A DNA stretch of 41,298 bases from Paulinella micropora (GCA_009731375.1 BJOX01000196.1:57586-98883), one strand, 5' to 3'; positions 1-10,686 are shown, counted from the stretch's first letter. Program-made: numbers and translations. Notes: generated by a model not told the origin, from the letters alone.

Positions 1-53
1 CCCCCCCCCCCCCCCTTTCACGGCTAGGGGGCACCCCCCTCCTGTCCCCTCCT

Positions 54-88
<35 letters not shown>

Positions 89-119
89 TTTTGTAAGACC
101 TTCTTTCCCCGATCCGCGC
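1..119. repeat. Poly-C and (CT)n low-complexity left edge
   Basis: The window opens with 15 C, followed by a pyrimidine-rich stretch and a (CT)n run at about 58-86. No gene signal is visible before the ATG at 120. Confidence 0.8.
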
Positions 120-1036
120 ATGAGGTCCCAAATAACAGCGGTCAGGCCCGTGCTGAAGCGCCCCGCGCAGCTACAGTACCAGTTCAAGCACGATGAGAAG
201 GGCCTGCTAGTGGGCCGGTACAAGCTCAAGACGCGCAGCGCGTGGAAGCCCTGGCGGCGCGCCTGTGTGTCTTGCTACGCAAAATACAAGGTCTTCCGGC
301 GCGCGACCGAGGCTGCTTGCGGGCAGCACGGCCCAACCGGGGCGGGGGAGCGCTAGGAGCCTAGCCGGGCCGAGCTGCAGTACCAGGCGCTGCTGCAGCT
401 GCAGGCCTGGGCCGCGGGCGTTCGGCTGAGGAGCCAGGAAGCTGCGCTTAGGGCGGCGCACGCTCGTGCACAACAGAACGAGCACAAGGCCCAGGTGTAC
501 AGAGACTACTGCCAGGTTGCGAAGCACAAGTACGACGAGCTGCGGCAGGCGTGGCAGCAAGCACGCGACGACTTCCAGCGCGAGCAGTCGTCGCGCTTGG
601 CCATTGAGGCGTGCGCGCTAGATCTGCTGAAGCGCCAACCAAGCGTGCAGGCCGTAAAGCAGCCAGCGCTCCAAGGGTAGAGCGCGCACAGACAGGGCAA
701 GGGTCTGTGGAATGGCAGGAGCGAGCAACGGCGGCCGAGGCAAAGTTAGCACAGGTCCAGCAGGAGTCGCAGCGGTTGCAGACCATTGCCGACGAAGCCG
801 CCAGGCAAGTGCTACAAGATAAAGAGAGGATCGCGAGAGAACAACAATAACGCGACAACTGGCAGAGGAGAGCTCAGGCGGCGGAAGCCACGCTAGTGCA
901 GGTGCAGCAGCTTCAGCAGCAGGTGTTGTTGCTCTTGTGGCACCTCTCCAAGAACTTGCCTGCCCCAGCGCCACCCTGCGTGCCTCGCACGCAGGATGGC
1001 GCTTTTGTGAGCAAGCCCAGCGAGCTAGGAAAGTAA
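120..1036 (+). pseudogene. Decayed coiled-coil protein of unknown function
   Basis: One reading frame from ATG 120 runs through a TAG at 354-356 and on to a TAG at 678-680. The first part is basic. After about codon 85 it is rich in Q, A, E, R and K with heptad-like spacing (for example ELQYQALLQLQAW). From about 611 the coiled-coil pattern continues in another frame (RAQTGQGSVEWQERATAAEA). It crosses a TAA at 848-850 into RDNWQRRAQAAEATL and ends at TAA 1034-1036. Taken together this looks like one roughly 300-residue coiled-coil protein broken by one frameshift and two in-frame stops. No intron signals were needed. Codon use is strongly GC-rich, like the rest of the first 7 kb and unlike the repeats after it. 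I do not recognise the family. It could instead be an intact gene with sequencing indels. Confidence 0.55.
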
Positions 1037-1201
1037 AAAAAAAAAAAAAAAAAAAATCCTTGCAAAAGTTTTAATCTTGGTACTGAGAACTAAGAGAGGG
1101 AGAGGGAAGAGGCAGGGAAGGAAGCACGAATTGTCTTAGTCCCACGTCTGAGAATCGGGAGCGAGAGTGAGAAGGGGGAGGGGCAGGGTCGCGCTAAGAA
1201 T

Positions 1202-1755
1202 GTACAAGAAAGAAATAATAAAAAATCCCTGACAAAGTCTTAATCTTGGCAGTGAGAACTAGGAGAGGGAAGGGGCAGGGGAGCAGGGGAGCGCCAAGAA
1301 AGTACAAAAAAATGAAATTAAAAAAGTTTTGACAAGGAAGAAGGGGAAGAGAGGGGGCTTAGTAGAGGCGTTTCATGTATTTATTTATATATTTTGTAGC
1401 TTCGGCGCCCTTCTCCCCCCCTTGCCCTGCTCCTTGAGCCCCCTAAACTCAGGGGAGGAAAGAGGGGGGGGTGGCAGAAAGGATAATGGGATACAGGTTT
1501 TTCTGTTCTGCCCCCTCTATGGGCTCCAAAAAAAGGTTCAACTATTTTTGCTCCCCCTCTAAAGCAACAAATTTAACCTGGTCACTTTGTAACCAGGTAC
1601 AGGCATGGCCCTGCCCTTGGCTTTATGGGCCCTGTCTCGACTACAAACTCCGTCTAAGCCATCCGACGAGTGACTTCTCCAATGAGGCGGCGCATTCTCT
1701 GGGACCGAGAAGCAAGGCCCCCGAGCCAGCCCGCGGGGGGCAAAGGCCCCCCGAG

Positions 1756-1790
<35 letters not shown>

Positions 1791-2105
1791 CNNNNNNNNN
1801 NAAAGTTTAATCTGAACAAGAAAGCGGGCAAGACGCCCCCGCTGAAAACATTCACGTGCAGGATCTACCCACCCCCCTTGCGCGGGCTCGAAGGTAGCAT
1901 GCGGGGCCTTTAAGGGGGGGGGGGGGGGGTGGGGGTGGCGGGCCCCCGGGGGCGACTTCGATCTGGATACTCTGCGCCTGCGGTTTGTACAAAAAGATAA
2001 AGATAGTACTAAGTTCGTGCGAGCCAGACCGTGGCTTCTTCGGGTCCCCTACGACATCCGCGCGGTCCCCATTCGGGACCTGCAAGCGGCGAGGGCCTCT
2101 GCCAT
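1202..2105 (+). repeat. Diverged direct duplication, copy 1
   Basis: Blocks of this segment recur in the same order at about 4075-4700. The shared blocks are a leader with GACAAAGTCTTAATCTTGG, an AAG-rich block with GGCTTAGTAGAGGCG, a CTCCTTGAGCCCC block, and a coding block with AAAGCGGGCAAGACGCCCCC. The leader also occurs a third time at about 1061-1110. Copy 1 carries an extra segment at about 1450-1800 that copy 2 lacks. Confidence 0.7.
1758..1801. other. Poly-C run ending in an assembly gap
   Basis: A C homopolymer runs into 10 N (1792-1801), a placeholder gap inside the first copy of the duplicated gene. Confidence 0.9.
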
Positions 2106-2139
2106 CATCTCAAATCGTAACCAGAAGGACAAGATGTAA
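1803..2139 (+). pseudogene. Unknown duplicated gene, copy 1 (NKKAGKTPP family)
   Basis: The reading starts after the gap with NLNKKAGKTPPLKTFTCR and a YPPP...RGLEGSMRGL segment that ends in a TAA. A poly-G run then interrupts it (about 1913-1930). A second segment, FDLDTLRLRFVQ then FVRARPWLLRVPYDIRAV, reads on to about 2137. Copy 2 at 4258-4920 shows both segments in the same order, also separated by poly-G. One gene split by homopolymer growth or by misassembly is therefore more likely than two genes. I recognise no family. Confidence 0.45.
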
Positions 2140-2271
2140 AAAAATAGGAAAAATATGAAAAGTGGAAAAAAAAAACTTTTTTTGGAATGCGTTGGCACGC
2201 ACAAACAAGGGACGAGGGGGGGGGCCAAGGGGAACAAGGGGACGGGGGAGGGATGGGCGGCAAGCACTCCC

Positions 2272-2396
<125 letters not shown>

Positions 2397-2504
2397 CCCT
2401 CCCTCTTGCCCCCTTCCTCCCCCCTTTCTCTTCCTCCCTTCCCTCCCCCTTCTTCCCCCCCCCCCTGTCTGTTTTTTTGGTTGTCGGGCAAAAAAAAGAT
2501 TTCC

Positions 2505-2612
2505 TCTTTTCATATTTTTTATGTTTTTCCTACCTTGTGCTCGGTGGCCGAGCTATGGCACGGACAAGACGCCGTCGGGGGTCCTGAAGGCCCTTGTCCG
2601 CTCACAAACAAA
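2505..2612 (+). repeat. Repeated A/T-rich leader plus gene start, copy 1
   Basis: A run containing CATATTTTTTATGTTTTTCC is followed by TACCTTG, then ATGGCACGGACAAGACGCCG (start MARTRRRRG), then AAGGCCCTTGTCC. The same arrangement recurs at 3947-4052 (start MAQTRRRWG). The T-rich block just upstream of each ATG may be a promoter. That is inferred from position and duplication only. Confidence 0.55.
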
Positions 2613-2942
2613 CGGAAGGGCGAAATGCCCCCCTGCTAGCCGCGCCGTGCGGCGCTCGCGGGCTTGTGTGGCCGACTCCCGTTGCATCCGATCGTGCCGG
2701 GGCCACTCGCGGCGCTGGCGGAGGAAACGCCGGCTGACGGACGGCGGCACCACCAAGGAGGCCTCGCCCGCAGTGACGAAGAAAGAGGGCAAGCCCCGGA
2801 AAACGACAAAGGAGTGGGAACAAGGGTCCGTGTCGGGGCACATTGCACATCACGCCCAAGGCGGGCGGGACTGACAATTGCGAGTAAATGCAGGCGGTGC
2901 TCTGTACAGTCGAGCTAGCAAACCGTCGCACGGCTGGACAGG

Positions 2943-3809
2943 GTGGAGACCTGCGTGCTCAAGTTGCTGACACAGAGACAAGGTTGTCGCCAGCGGCAAC
3001 CACTGGGCAGAAGACGGGCAGCAACGGTTCAAGCTCTGTGCGGACCACGCGAAAGAGCGAGGCTGCCACCGGGTGCTCAACTCTTGCGAGGCGTCCCCCC
3101 GGACACGCCAAGAGAGGCCCACTTCCCCGACGAGCAAGCGCGCCCACGAAAGCTCTGTGCGGACCACGCGTTCGCACGCGGCTTGATTCCTAAGCCGGCC
3201 GCGGGCTGCTCGATCGCCGCGTGCAGGCTGTGGGATAGGCTCGAACAAGCGCTGGGCTGCAGGATTTAGCACAAGCACTTTACGAACGGCTCCGACGTGC
3301 CGCAAGGCTCCGAGTTTGGTGTCCCGGGAACGAAGCTGCTGCTGGATGGCTACGACGCGGTCCGTAACTGCGTGTATGAGTTCCATGGGAACGCGTACCA
3401 CGGCTTTCCCCCGGGCCACGCCAAGTACGCCGAGGATAGGTCGTCTGTCAGCGGGCGCCGCAATCGAGACTTGTACCGGGAGACGATGGCTCGCATGTAC
3501 TTTGTGCGCCAGCAGATGCCGGCCGGCTGTCGCGTGTTTTACGCCTGGGAGCATGAGTATGCCACGATCAAGGACAAGCCGCTGGCCACTGCGTCAGCCA
3601 TCCTGCACGAGCTACCCTTCCAGGCGGATGAAATCCGGAAAATCGGAGGAAATGTGGCGCTGCCTTGGACGGCAGTGAGGCACCACATAGAACAAAAAGA
3701 ATGCGCGACAAGGACACACGAGAGCAAAACGAAGCAAAAAATATCAGCAAAAAATGTACGCGGTGAGCCATGTTTCTCCGGAAGCGACTGCGTAGCGTCG
3801 GTTGATTGA
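2943..3809 (+). pseudogene. Giant-virus-type endonuclease-like protein with CxxH repeats, interrupted by a TAG
   Basis: The 3' half (frame from 3270 to TGA 3807-3809) carries VPGTKLLLDGYDAVRNC, then VYEFHGNAYHGFPPGH, an ARMYFVRQQMPAGCRVFYAWE segment, and a basic tail. A DG.D/YEFHG..YHG..P core followed by an (I/V).WE-type strand is the signature I know from restriction-endonuclease-fold proteins encoded by nucleocytoplasmic large DNA viruses and found next to Polinton-type polymerases. Upstream, two copies of a KLCADHA motif (C-x2-H, at about 3030 and 3148) recall the cysteine-rich EsV-1-7 repeats that often precede this domain in algal viruses. That link is tentative. The frame between the two copies is shifted, and TAG 3267-3269 falls directly before the conserved HKHFTNG segment. 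Nuclease activity is not proven. Confidence 0.6.
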
Positions 3810-3925
3810 TTACAAAGGTGAAAAAGTTTTTAATTGAAGCTCGACAACATCTTACGCTTGGCACTAAGTATCAGAGGCGGGGCGGCCGCCAACTCGAACG
3901 GAGGGGGGCGCCCCCCATATCCCAT

Positions 3926-3935
3926 NNNNNNNNNN
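3926..3935. other. Assembly gap (10 N)
   Basis: Ten N after a G/C-rich run, just before the second copy of the A/T-rich leader. Confidence 0.95.
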
Positions 3936-3946
3936 TTAAAAAAATC

Positions 3947-4052
3947 CTCTGTCATATTTTTCATATTTTTCTTACCTTGCTCACGGTGGCCGCGCCATGG
4001 CACAGACAAGGCGCCGTTGGGGTTGTGAGGCCCTTGTCCACCTGGCACATTG
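3947..4052 (+). repeat. Repeated A/T-rich leader plus gene start, copy 2
   Basis: Contains CATATTTTTCATATTTTTC, TACCTTG, then ATGGCACAGACAAGGCGCCG and AGGCCCTTGTCCA. This matches 2505-2612 in order and spacing. The short frame that follows stops after about 18 codons. Confidence 0.55.
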
Positions 4053-4074
4053 ACCACAAAGGCAGGGGCGCGCT

Positions 4075-4700
4075 AAGAATGTAAACAAACTTAATAAAAT
4101 TCCTGACAAAGCTTTAATCTTGGCACTGAGGACTAAGAGAGGGAGAGGGAAGGGGCAGAAAGAAGCCAAGAAACTACAAAAAAAAACGTAATGAAAAAAG
4201 TCTCGACAAGGGAGAAGGGAAGAGAAGGGGGGAGGGAGGGCTTAGTGGAGGCGTCTCGTGTGTTTATTTCTTTTTTGTAGCTTCTGCGACCTTCCCCTCC
4301 CCGTTCCCCCGCTCCTTGAGCCCCCTGGGCTGGCAGCCAAAGCAGACGAGACGCAGAAGGTGCCTAAAAAAAAGTTTAGTCTCAACAAGAAAGCGGGCAA
4401 GACGCCCCCGCTGAAAACACTCACGTGCAGAATCTACCCACCCCGCTTGCGCGGGCTCGAAGGTAGCATGCGGGGCCTTTAAGGGGGGGGGGGGGGGGGG
4501 GGGGCCCCCGGGGGGNNNNNNNNNNGGGGGGGGGGGCAGGTCCCCCGGGGCGACTTTGATTTGGATAATCTGCGCCTGCGGTTTGTACAAGAAGATAGTA
4601 AATTCGTGCGAGCCAGACCGTGGCTTCTCAGCGTGCCCTACGACATCCGCGCGGTCGCCATTCGGGACCTGCAAGCAGCGAGCGCCTCTGCTATCTCAAC
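4075..4700 (+). repeat. Diverged direct duplication, copy 2
   Basis: Same block order as 1202-2105: leader with GACAAAGCTTTAATCTTGG, AAG-rich block, CTCCTTGAGCCCC, then the NKKAGKTPP coding block. The two copies are about 2.8 kb apart. Confidence 0.7.
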
Positions 4701-4920
4701 TCTTTGCCAGAAGGGCAAGTTCTTTCACTGGAAGAGGGTCAACCCGGGGGGCAAGCCACCCGCGCCTCCCCTTCTCTCCATCGCCGCGGGCTGGACACGA
4801 GGCACAAGGAAGCCTCAGACCCGTGTTGACCCAACGCTACGAGCCCTACCCTGGAGGTTACATATTCGGGCAAGCGGGGCAAAGGGCTTGGATATCTACG
4901 CCGCTGGCATCTGGGAGTAA
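4258..4920 (+). pseudogene. Unknown duplicated gene, copy 2 (NKKAGKTPP family)
   Basis: The first segment reads ETQKVPKKKFSLNKKAGK, then a TLTCRIYPPRLRGLEG block, and ends at TAA 4480-4482. A poly-G run with a 10-N gap (4516-4525) follows. The second segment (GDFDLDNLRLRFVQEDSK, then RARPWLLSVPYDIRAVAIRD) reads on to TAA 4918-4920. It is longer than copy 1 because the C-terminal part is preserved. Family and function are unknown. The conserved pieces and GC-rich codons argue that this was coding. Confidence 0.45.
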
Positions 4921-5400
4921 AACACTGCCCTGGCCTAGAGGAAGTCGTAGGTTACCCTCCGACCTGAATCTCATACAGGAAGGTACATTGCAATTCAGAT
5001 GTTGCGGCCAACTAGTCAAAATCGGGTTACCCGACCGACCGCACCTGCGACAAAAATAAAGCAACAACGACCCGATCTTACAGAGATCAGGGTCGCTCGA
5101 GACTATCCACCTACCCGAAAACATCCTGTGCCAGAAAGCAGAGCTTCGTTTCGAATACTTGCCGCTCTTGCAAGATTTTTTCATGCCCCAAGGCTGGGAT
5201 ATCGAAGAGCTCATGGTGATTTTCGCACACTGCCCCGGTTTACAGAGCATTACCGTGTACCTGCCGGCTTCAAGTGCCGCAGGAATTTCACACTGGATTT
5301 TTTGCGGTGCACTAACATGCCTAAACCCCAGCCAACAAACCGATGCAATAGTTTGGTTGTGCTTCGGCCAGCGACAAGCCTGTAAAAAAAAGGTGTTAGA
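4921..5400 (+). pseudogene. Unknown leucine-rich fragment
   Basis: One frame reads LNLIQEGTLQFRCCGQLVKI, crosses TAA 5057-5059, and continues with SLETIHLPENIL, then PQGWDIEELMVIFAHCPGLQ and SITVYLPAS, until poly-G at about 5412. The SLETIHLP and GLQSITVYLP segments resemble spaced leucine-rich repeat or F-box-type sequence. This is a weak resemblance, not a family assignment. The in-frame TAA and the adjacent gap suggest a decayed gene. Confidence 0.35.
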
Positions 5401-5410
5401 CACTCCAGGA

Positions 5411-5520
5411 GAGAGGGGGGGGGGGGGGCGCCGNNNNNNNNNNNNNNNNNNNNNNNNNNNNNNNNNNNNNNNNNNNNNNNNNNNNNNNNNNNNNNNNNNC
5501 CCCCCTTTTCCCCCCCCCCC
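5411..5520. other. Poly-G, 66-N gap, poly-C
   Basis: A G run leads into N 5434-5499 and then a C-rich run. Sequence of unknown type is missing here. Confidence 0.9.
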
Positions 5521-5653
5521 CCCCCTCCATTTCCCCGACTCTCTTTCCCCCATTGTCCCCCTTCTCCCTCAGTTCGTTTTAGTTGGTCGGTGGAAGATCT
5601 AGCCGCGACCATATATATATACTAAAAAGCGAAGGCGAGAACAACAAGTCCTG

Positions 5654-6929
5654 GTGAATATGGATCGCAATTCAAATTTGCTTGCTGCGCTGCAAGATGG
5701 AGCACACAAGAAACAATCGTTACCCGAGTGGATTGAGAAGGCGGGTATCACAGGGGCGTTGTGCGACAAGCTGCGGGCTGGAGCAGAACGTCGTTTTCCT
5801 GGTACTAAAGCGCAGGCTCTGTGGCAGGGCACAGCTTTTTGGACTCAGCCTGGACATGCTAGGAGCACCGCCATTGCTACCTTCTTCTTCAGCTCTGACG
5901 AAGAAAGCCTGAAACAATGTTTGGAATGGAGCGAGATCATGTCCAAAGAGCAGGTAGGGGTAGCTGCAGCAAGCGGTTTTGTGTCATTCAGACATGATGA
6001 TCTGAAAAAGGTCGAAGAGGCGGGCGCCCCCGAGGCACTCTTAGCGTGTGCGAGGGCGGCAGCAGACACAAATGGATTCCTAGCTTGCTACACTCAGCCC
6101 GACGATAACGGCACGTTGGCCGAGCACTTGTCGGACAGCAAGACAGCGAAACTGGCATGGCAAGAGTTGTTCATGCTCGTGGAGCGCTACGCGATACTGT
6201 ATTTTAAATATCGTACAAGAAATCCCCTGTTGTTGAGAAGCGGGACCCTTCGCACGTGGCGGTGTCGGCCGGGGATAAGCTCCAGGTGCGTTTTTTACAA
6301 CCCCTACTGTTTGCTGCTGCAAAAGACAAGGATTTGGTCTTTAGCTTAGACTCGCTGTTAAAGCACTTCGAAAAGCTGTAACCGTTTACCACAAATTTCG
6401 CAACCCATCTAGCCGCCGCGCTTTACCTGACGCTGCTAGCTAACGGCATGACATACTTTGCTTCGAGCGAGGGACGCAGAGCCAACGCGCTAGAGCCGCT
6501 GATCCAGGCGCTCCGGGCGATTCAATGGAAAGGCTCGTGGCTAGGATTGTTTCAGAGCTTGCTCGGATATGATTTATCTACAATTACGGAGTCACGCGGG
6601 AATTTATACTTAGACAAAATGAAAGATCTATTTGCATATACAGAGTCAGAACCATACTTACAGATAGAAGACTTTTTGAAAAAATTCTGGAGCGAGAAAG
6701 AATGCGTTTTTCCCGGTAGATTTATCTACGGAGGCCTGGGGCGAATTTCTGTGCTTGCTAGAACTTTACTACGAGCTCACGGATTGCCTGAAGCTGGCAG
6801 AAACGGATATACACAGAGCTGCTGCGTTTGCAAGGGGAGAGTTATATCACTTCGGTCTTTTGCGACATGAGGGACAACGCCGGGCGAACGTCAGAATTTC
6901 GAACCTGTACCAAATTTATTTGCTTCATT
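5654..6929 (+). pseudogene. Long unknown protein (about 425 codons) with two frameshifts and an in-frame TAA
   Basis: From the ATG at 5654 the frame encodes a soluble-looking protein (SLPEWIEKAGITGALCDKL near the start, LAWQELFMLVERYAILYFK at about residue 180). At about 6200-6235 coding moves to another frame (EKRDPSHVAVSAGDKLQVRF ... LLKHFEKL). It meets TAA 6379-6381 and continues in the same frame (PFTTNFATHLAAALYLTLLA ... FLKKFWSEKECVFP). At about 6715 it shifts again (DLSTEAWGEFLCLLELYYEL ... RISNLYQIYLLH) and ends at TAA 6927-6929. The amino-acid pattern stays protein-like across each break, so I treat it as one gene. No recognised domain. Context suggests the same viral-like block as 120-5400. 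Confidence 0.5.
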
Positions 6930-6989
6930 AACCGGTTCTGTAAGGTAAAACGACTAGCACAACAAAATTCGAACACATGCGGCGAAGCT

Positions 6990-7693
6990 CGGAGGGGCTC
7001 TGCGAAGGCTGAGAAAATCAAGAAACTGCGACAATTCTACTTGCCTCTGCCAGGCGGTTTGGCTGAGGAATTCAAGAAACTGCGACAGCCCTACTCGCTT
7101 CTGCCAGGAGGATGTCTGCGGGCTGTGAAAACAAAAAAATCTAACCCAGACCGACGCCGACATGCTCATGTATACCCTGCACGCTCTCATGGATGCGCGG
7201 GCCGAGGGCAGCCTAAGTAGTTACGATGTTGGAGCTATACGTTCCAAACTGATGATGGACGGTCGCCGCTATGTCCGAAAATTCTACAGCATAAACCGAT
7301 TCTAATCACAGGGAGCAAATGTGCACGATGCGCCAACTGCAGGAAGGCTAGTAGTCAAAGCAACCCCCCGGATCCGTCCTACGACGCAGATAACGGTTCT
7401 GAAGAGGACAAGAAAGCATGGGCCCGAGTGGCCCCTGGTCTTCCCGCCAAAATACAGGAGCTGGATACTGGATCCCAGACAGGACAGACGCCGATAGAAA
7501 GCTTCTACAACGCCATGAACGAAAAAGGCTTTCAGCTGTCGGATCCGACAGAGAGCAATACGCCCCCGGAAATCCGGCGCGGGCTGCACCTTTGCAGGCT
7601 CGACGTGAAAACAGATGATAGCAAGCGGGCCACGTCGTCCAATCAAGCTATTGTTTTCTTCTGGCACGTCAGCGAGACAGGCGAGATGAGCCA

Positions 7694-7695
<2 letters not shown>
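6990..7695 (+). pseudogene. Decayed unknown coding region with short tandem repeat and CxxC motifs
   Basis: At 7015-7130 a frame repeats KKLRQFYLPLPGG and KKLRQPYSLLPGG about 57 nt apart. In another frame, 7147-7305 reads DADMLMYTLHALMDARAEGS and SSYDVGAIRSKLMMDGRRY. In a third, 7297-7695 reads ITGSKCARCANCRKASS (a C..C..C cluster), then SYDADNGSEEDKKAWARV and IESFYNAMNEKGFQLSDP, running directly into (AAT)n. Each segment looks coding, but the frame changes at about 7140 and about 7295. Function unknown. This is the right-hand limit of the GC-rich block. Confidence 0.4.
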
Positions 7696-7771
<76 letters not shown>

Positions 7772-7775
7772 TAAC

Positions 7776-7860
<85 letters not shown>

Positions 7861-7880
7861 GTAAAATAATAATAACAATA
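7696..7880. repeat. (AAT)n microsatellite
   Basis: About 55 AAT units with a few AAC variants. Frames through it give poly-Asn, poly-Ile or poly-Leu and are not genes. Confidence 0.95.
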
Positions 7881-7929
7881 GTAAATAATAATAACGACAC
7901 TAATAATAATCATATAATAATAACAATAA

Positions 7930-8645
7930 TACCAACACCACATCACTTCTGGCGGCCCAACCCCACCCCCAAGTGGCATCCCACCTGGTCCGACCACTCC
8001 TTTTTCAAATTCGTGCTCAACCTCAATCTGTGCACTTTCCTTCTCAGCAAACATGGGTCAAACTTAACTACAGACCACCACGCCACCCTTCAGTTGCACT
8101 ACCGACTCCCAACACTAACCCACCAAGACACACAAACGCAATAAGGGAACATATCACTTACAACCAAGACCAAGCCCTGAGGGACACCTATGCTCCGAAC
8201 CCGCAAACAGGAACCGTGATGATGCCCGGACGCCTAGGGCACGGAGCAGAGGGAGGGGAAGGCTATCCTCAGAAAGGGACCCGGAAACCTTTCACAGGAG
8301 TAAGCTCTCCCCAAGGACCCTCGGTTCCTCCCACAGGCCTAGGCCATGACTATAACAAACAGGACCGACACACGAGGGACCATCTCAACATCAGGGATAA
8401 CACACAAGGACACCTATGTTTTCTCCTTCTGCCTGTTGTATGTCCGTCTAGTTCCATGTGTCTTGCCTTGCCTCTATGGTAGTCCCCTTTTCCCTGTTCC
8501 CTCGACGTATCGAGCTTATCTCTGCTCCGAAACATATGTTCCTGCTTCTGCTGTCTCCTCTCGTATGCCTGCCTCCGTCTATGATGCCAAGCTGGCTACT
8601 CGTCTCTCTCGCCTCTCTCTTGCCTCTTATCTCTCCTAATTACCT
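7930..8645 (+). other. Unassigned unique sequence
   Basis: About 700 bases of mixed composition between (AAT)n and (CT)n. A frame of about 169 codons spans 7973-8482 (proline- and histidine-rich). It has no recognisable domain and no clear splice or start context. I would not call it a gene. Confidence 0.3.
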
Positions 8646-8647
8646 CG

Positions 8648-8704
8648 GATTCCCTTATTATCTCTCTCTCTCTCTCTTTTCCTCGTCTTATATCTCTTGT
8701 CTCC

Positions 8705-8761
<57 letters not shown>

Positions 8762-8840
8762 CTCTCTCTCTCATCCTTTCTCGTTGAAAGTGTATCCCTC
8801 TTTCTCACTCTCTCTCTCTCTCTCACTCTCTTTGTCTCTC

Positions 8841-8904
<64 letters not shown>

Positions 8905-8922
8905 CTTTTTTTCTCTCTCTTT

Positions 8923-8976
<54 letters not shown>

Positions 8977-8998
8977 CTTCGGTGTCTCGGTCTCCTCT
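8648..8998. repeat. (CT)n microsatellite block
   Basis: Three long CT runs (about 8705-8760, 8843-8901, 8931-8970) with short interruptions. Confidence 0.95.
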
Positions 8999-9321
8999 TC
9001 GTTGTCCCTCTTCTCTCACGCGTTTCGTGCATGTCTCTCCTCTATCCCTCACCTTCGTGTTGGTCTCCTTCGTAGCTCCTGACATCCCTTTCCTGTCTGC
9101 TCCTCTACCTCTCTCGTTTTTTACTCATCCCTCTCTCTTTCCTGTATATTTCTACGCATTGTCCCTCACTTCTCTCTCTTGCTCTTCTGCTCTGTTCTCT
9201 CTTGCTGCAAGACATGACTTGATATCTTTTTGCGGTATAATGCGACTTGTGGTCTTCGCGACGCTGCCCCAACCGAACGTTTATCTACATATACACCTAT
9301 CGATCTAACATCTACCTATCC

Positions 9322-9352
<31 letters not shown>

Positions 9353-9550
9353 CATTTATCTATTTATCTATCTGTCTATCCTCTTTCGATCCCCCCTTAC
9401 GGGAAACGCTCTCAATTTTATTGTCTGGCACATCATCATCTGTCTTCCCTCGTTCCTCTGTTATTAATCATAACAATAATAATAATAATAATAATAATAA
9501 AAATAATAATAATAATGATAACACCCCCTTTTTTACTAATGATATATGAT
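8999..9550. other. Pyrimidine-rich spacer with (ATCT)n and (AAT)n
   Basis: T/C-rich sequence, a short (ATCT)n at about 9315-9352 and a degenerate (AAT)n at 9472-9516. No gene seen. Confidence 0.6.
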
Positions 9551-9574
9551 AATAATAATAATAATAGTGATACC

Positions 9575-9658
<84 letters not shown>
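9551..9658. repeat. (AAT)n tail/array of SINE copy 1
   Basis: An (AAT)n run adjoining the 3' end of the minus-strand SINE at 9659. Confidence 0.9.
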
Positions 9659-9659
<1 letters not shown>

Positions 9660-9927
9660 GTGCTTCTCTGTCAATGGCTGATGCATTTCTGCACATGCGC
9701 CTCCATCGTCTCACCCGTGAGGGGAGTACGAAGAATTGACGATAAGCTCTAATGACACCCCCGCAAGGGCAGTTCCAACACTTCCAGACGGGCCGGTATG
9801 TTCAATGAAAATACTGGTCCAGAAATAGACCGGTATGTTCAATGAAAATACTGGTGGCACCGACGGGAATCGAACTGGCGACAGGGCCCAGATGGTAGAA
9901 CTTGACCACTGGGCTATCACGGTGTCC
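9659..9927 (-). mobile_element. tRNA-derived SINE-like element, family S1, copy 1
   Basis: Read on the minus strand, it begins with a tRNA-like head: ACACCGTGA, then TAGCCCAGTGG (fits the Pol III A box TRGCNNAGYNGG), then AGTTCGATTCC (B box with one mismatch), then CGTCGGTGCC, which pairs with the start as an acceptor stem. The body contains two copies of AGTATTTTCATTGAACATACC and a GCGGGGGTGTCATTAGAGC block. The 3' end reads GGAGGCGCATGTGCAG, then CAGCCATTGACAGAGAAGC, then ACT(ATT)n. The (ATT)n flanks both ends. At 27515-27783 there is a copy of the same length (269 bases) that looks almost identical. Confidence 0.85.
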
Positions 9928-9929
9928 AA

Positions 9930-10001
<72 letters not shown>

Positions 10002-10002
<1 letters not shown>

Positions 10003-10242
10003 GTGCTTCTCTGTCAATGGGTAATGCATTTCTGCACATGTGCCTCCATCGTCTCACCAGCGAGGGGAGTACGAAGATTTGACGATAGGCTCTACTGACA
10101 CCCCCGCAAGGCAGCTCCAAGCCTTCCAGACAGACCAATACTTTCAAAGAAAATATCCTTTGAAAATACTGGCACCGACGGGAATCGAACTGGCGACAGG
10201 TCCCAGATGGTAGACCTTAACCACTGGGCTATCGCGGTGCCA
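10002..10242 (-). mobile_element. SINE-like element S1, copy 2
   Basis: Full head and tail. This copy has the best preserved acceptor stem: GGCACCG at the start pairs with CGGTGCC before the terminal A. A box TAGCCCAGTGG and B box AGTTCGATTCC are intact. It has a single copy of the internal repeat and several substitutions relative to copy 1. Confidence 0.85.
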
Positions 10243-10244
10243 CA

Positions 10245-10281
<37 letters not shown>

Positions 10282-10319
10282 GTAATAATAATAATAATAA
10301 TAATAACAACAACAACAAC

Positions 10320-10350
<31 letters not shown>

Positions 10351-10416
10351 TTATCAGCAATAAAGTTAATAATAATGATAACAATGTAACGATAATGCGA
10401 TAATAATAATAATAAT
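10243..10416. repeat. Degenerate (AAT)n between S1 copies
   Basis: AAT with AAC and AGT interruptions, joining the head of copy 2 to the tail of copy 3. Confidence 0.9.
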
Positions 10417-10616
10417 AGTGCTTCTCTGTCAATGGCTGATGCATTTCTGCACATGCGCCTCCATCGTCTCAACCGTGAGGGGAGTACGAAGAATTGACGA
10501 TACGCTCTAATGACACCCCCGCAAGGGCAGTTCCAACACTTCCAGACGGGCCGGTATGTTCAATGAAAATACTGGTCCAGACGGATCGGTATGTTCAATG
10601 AAAATACTGGTGGCAC
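10417..10616 (-). mobile_element. SINE-like element S1, copy 3 (head missing)
   Basis: Body and 3' tail match copy 1, but the sequence stops at GGCAC, so the tRNA-like head is gone and (AAT)n follows at once. A 5' truncation fits reverse-transcribed insertion. Confidence 0.8.

Positions 10617-10686
<70 letters not shown>

Noticed and set aside
7428-8144. Long frame containing about 60 consecutive Asn
   Set aside because: It arises from (AAT)n continuing out of a decayed coding segment. Only the part before 7695 looks protein-like.
8697-9308. Ser/Leu-rich 203-codon frame
   Set aside because: Translation of (CT)n; not a gene.
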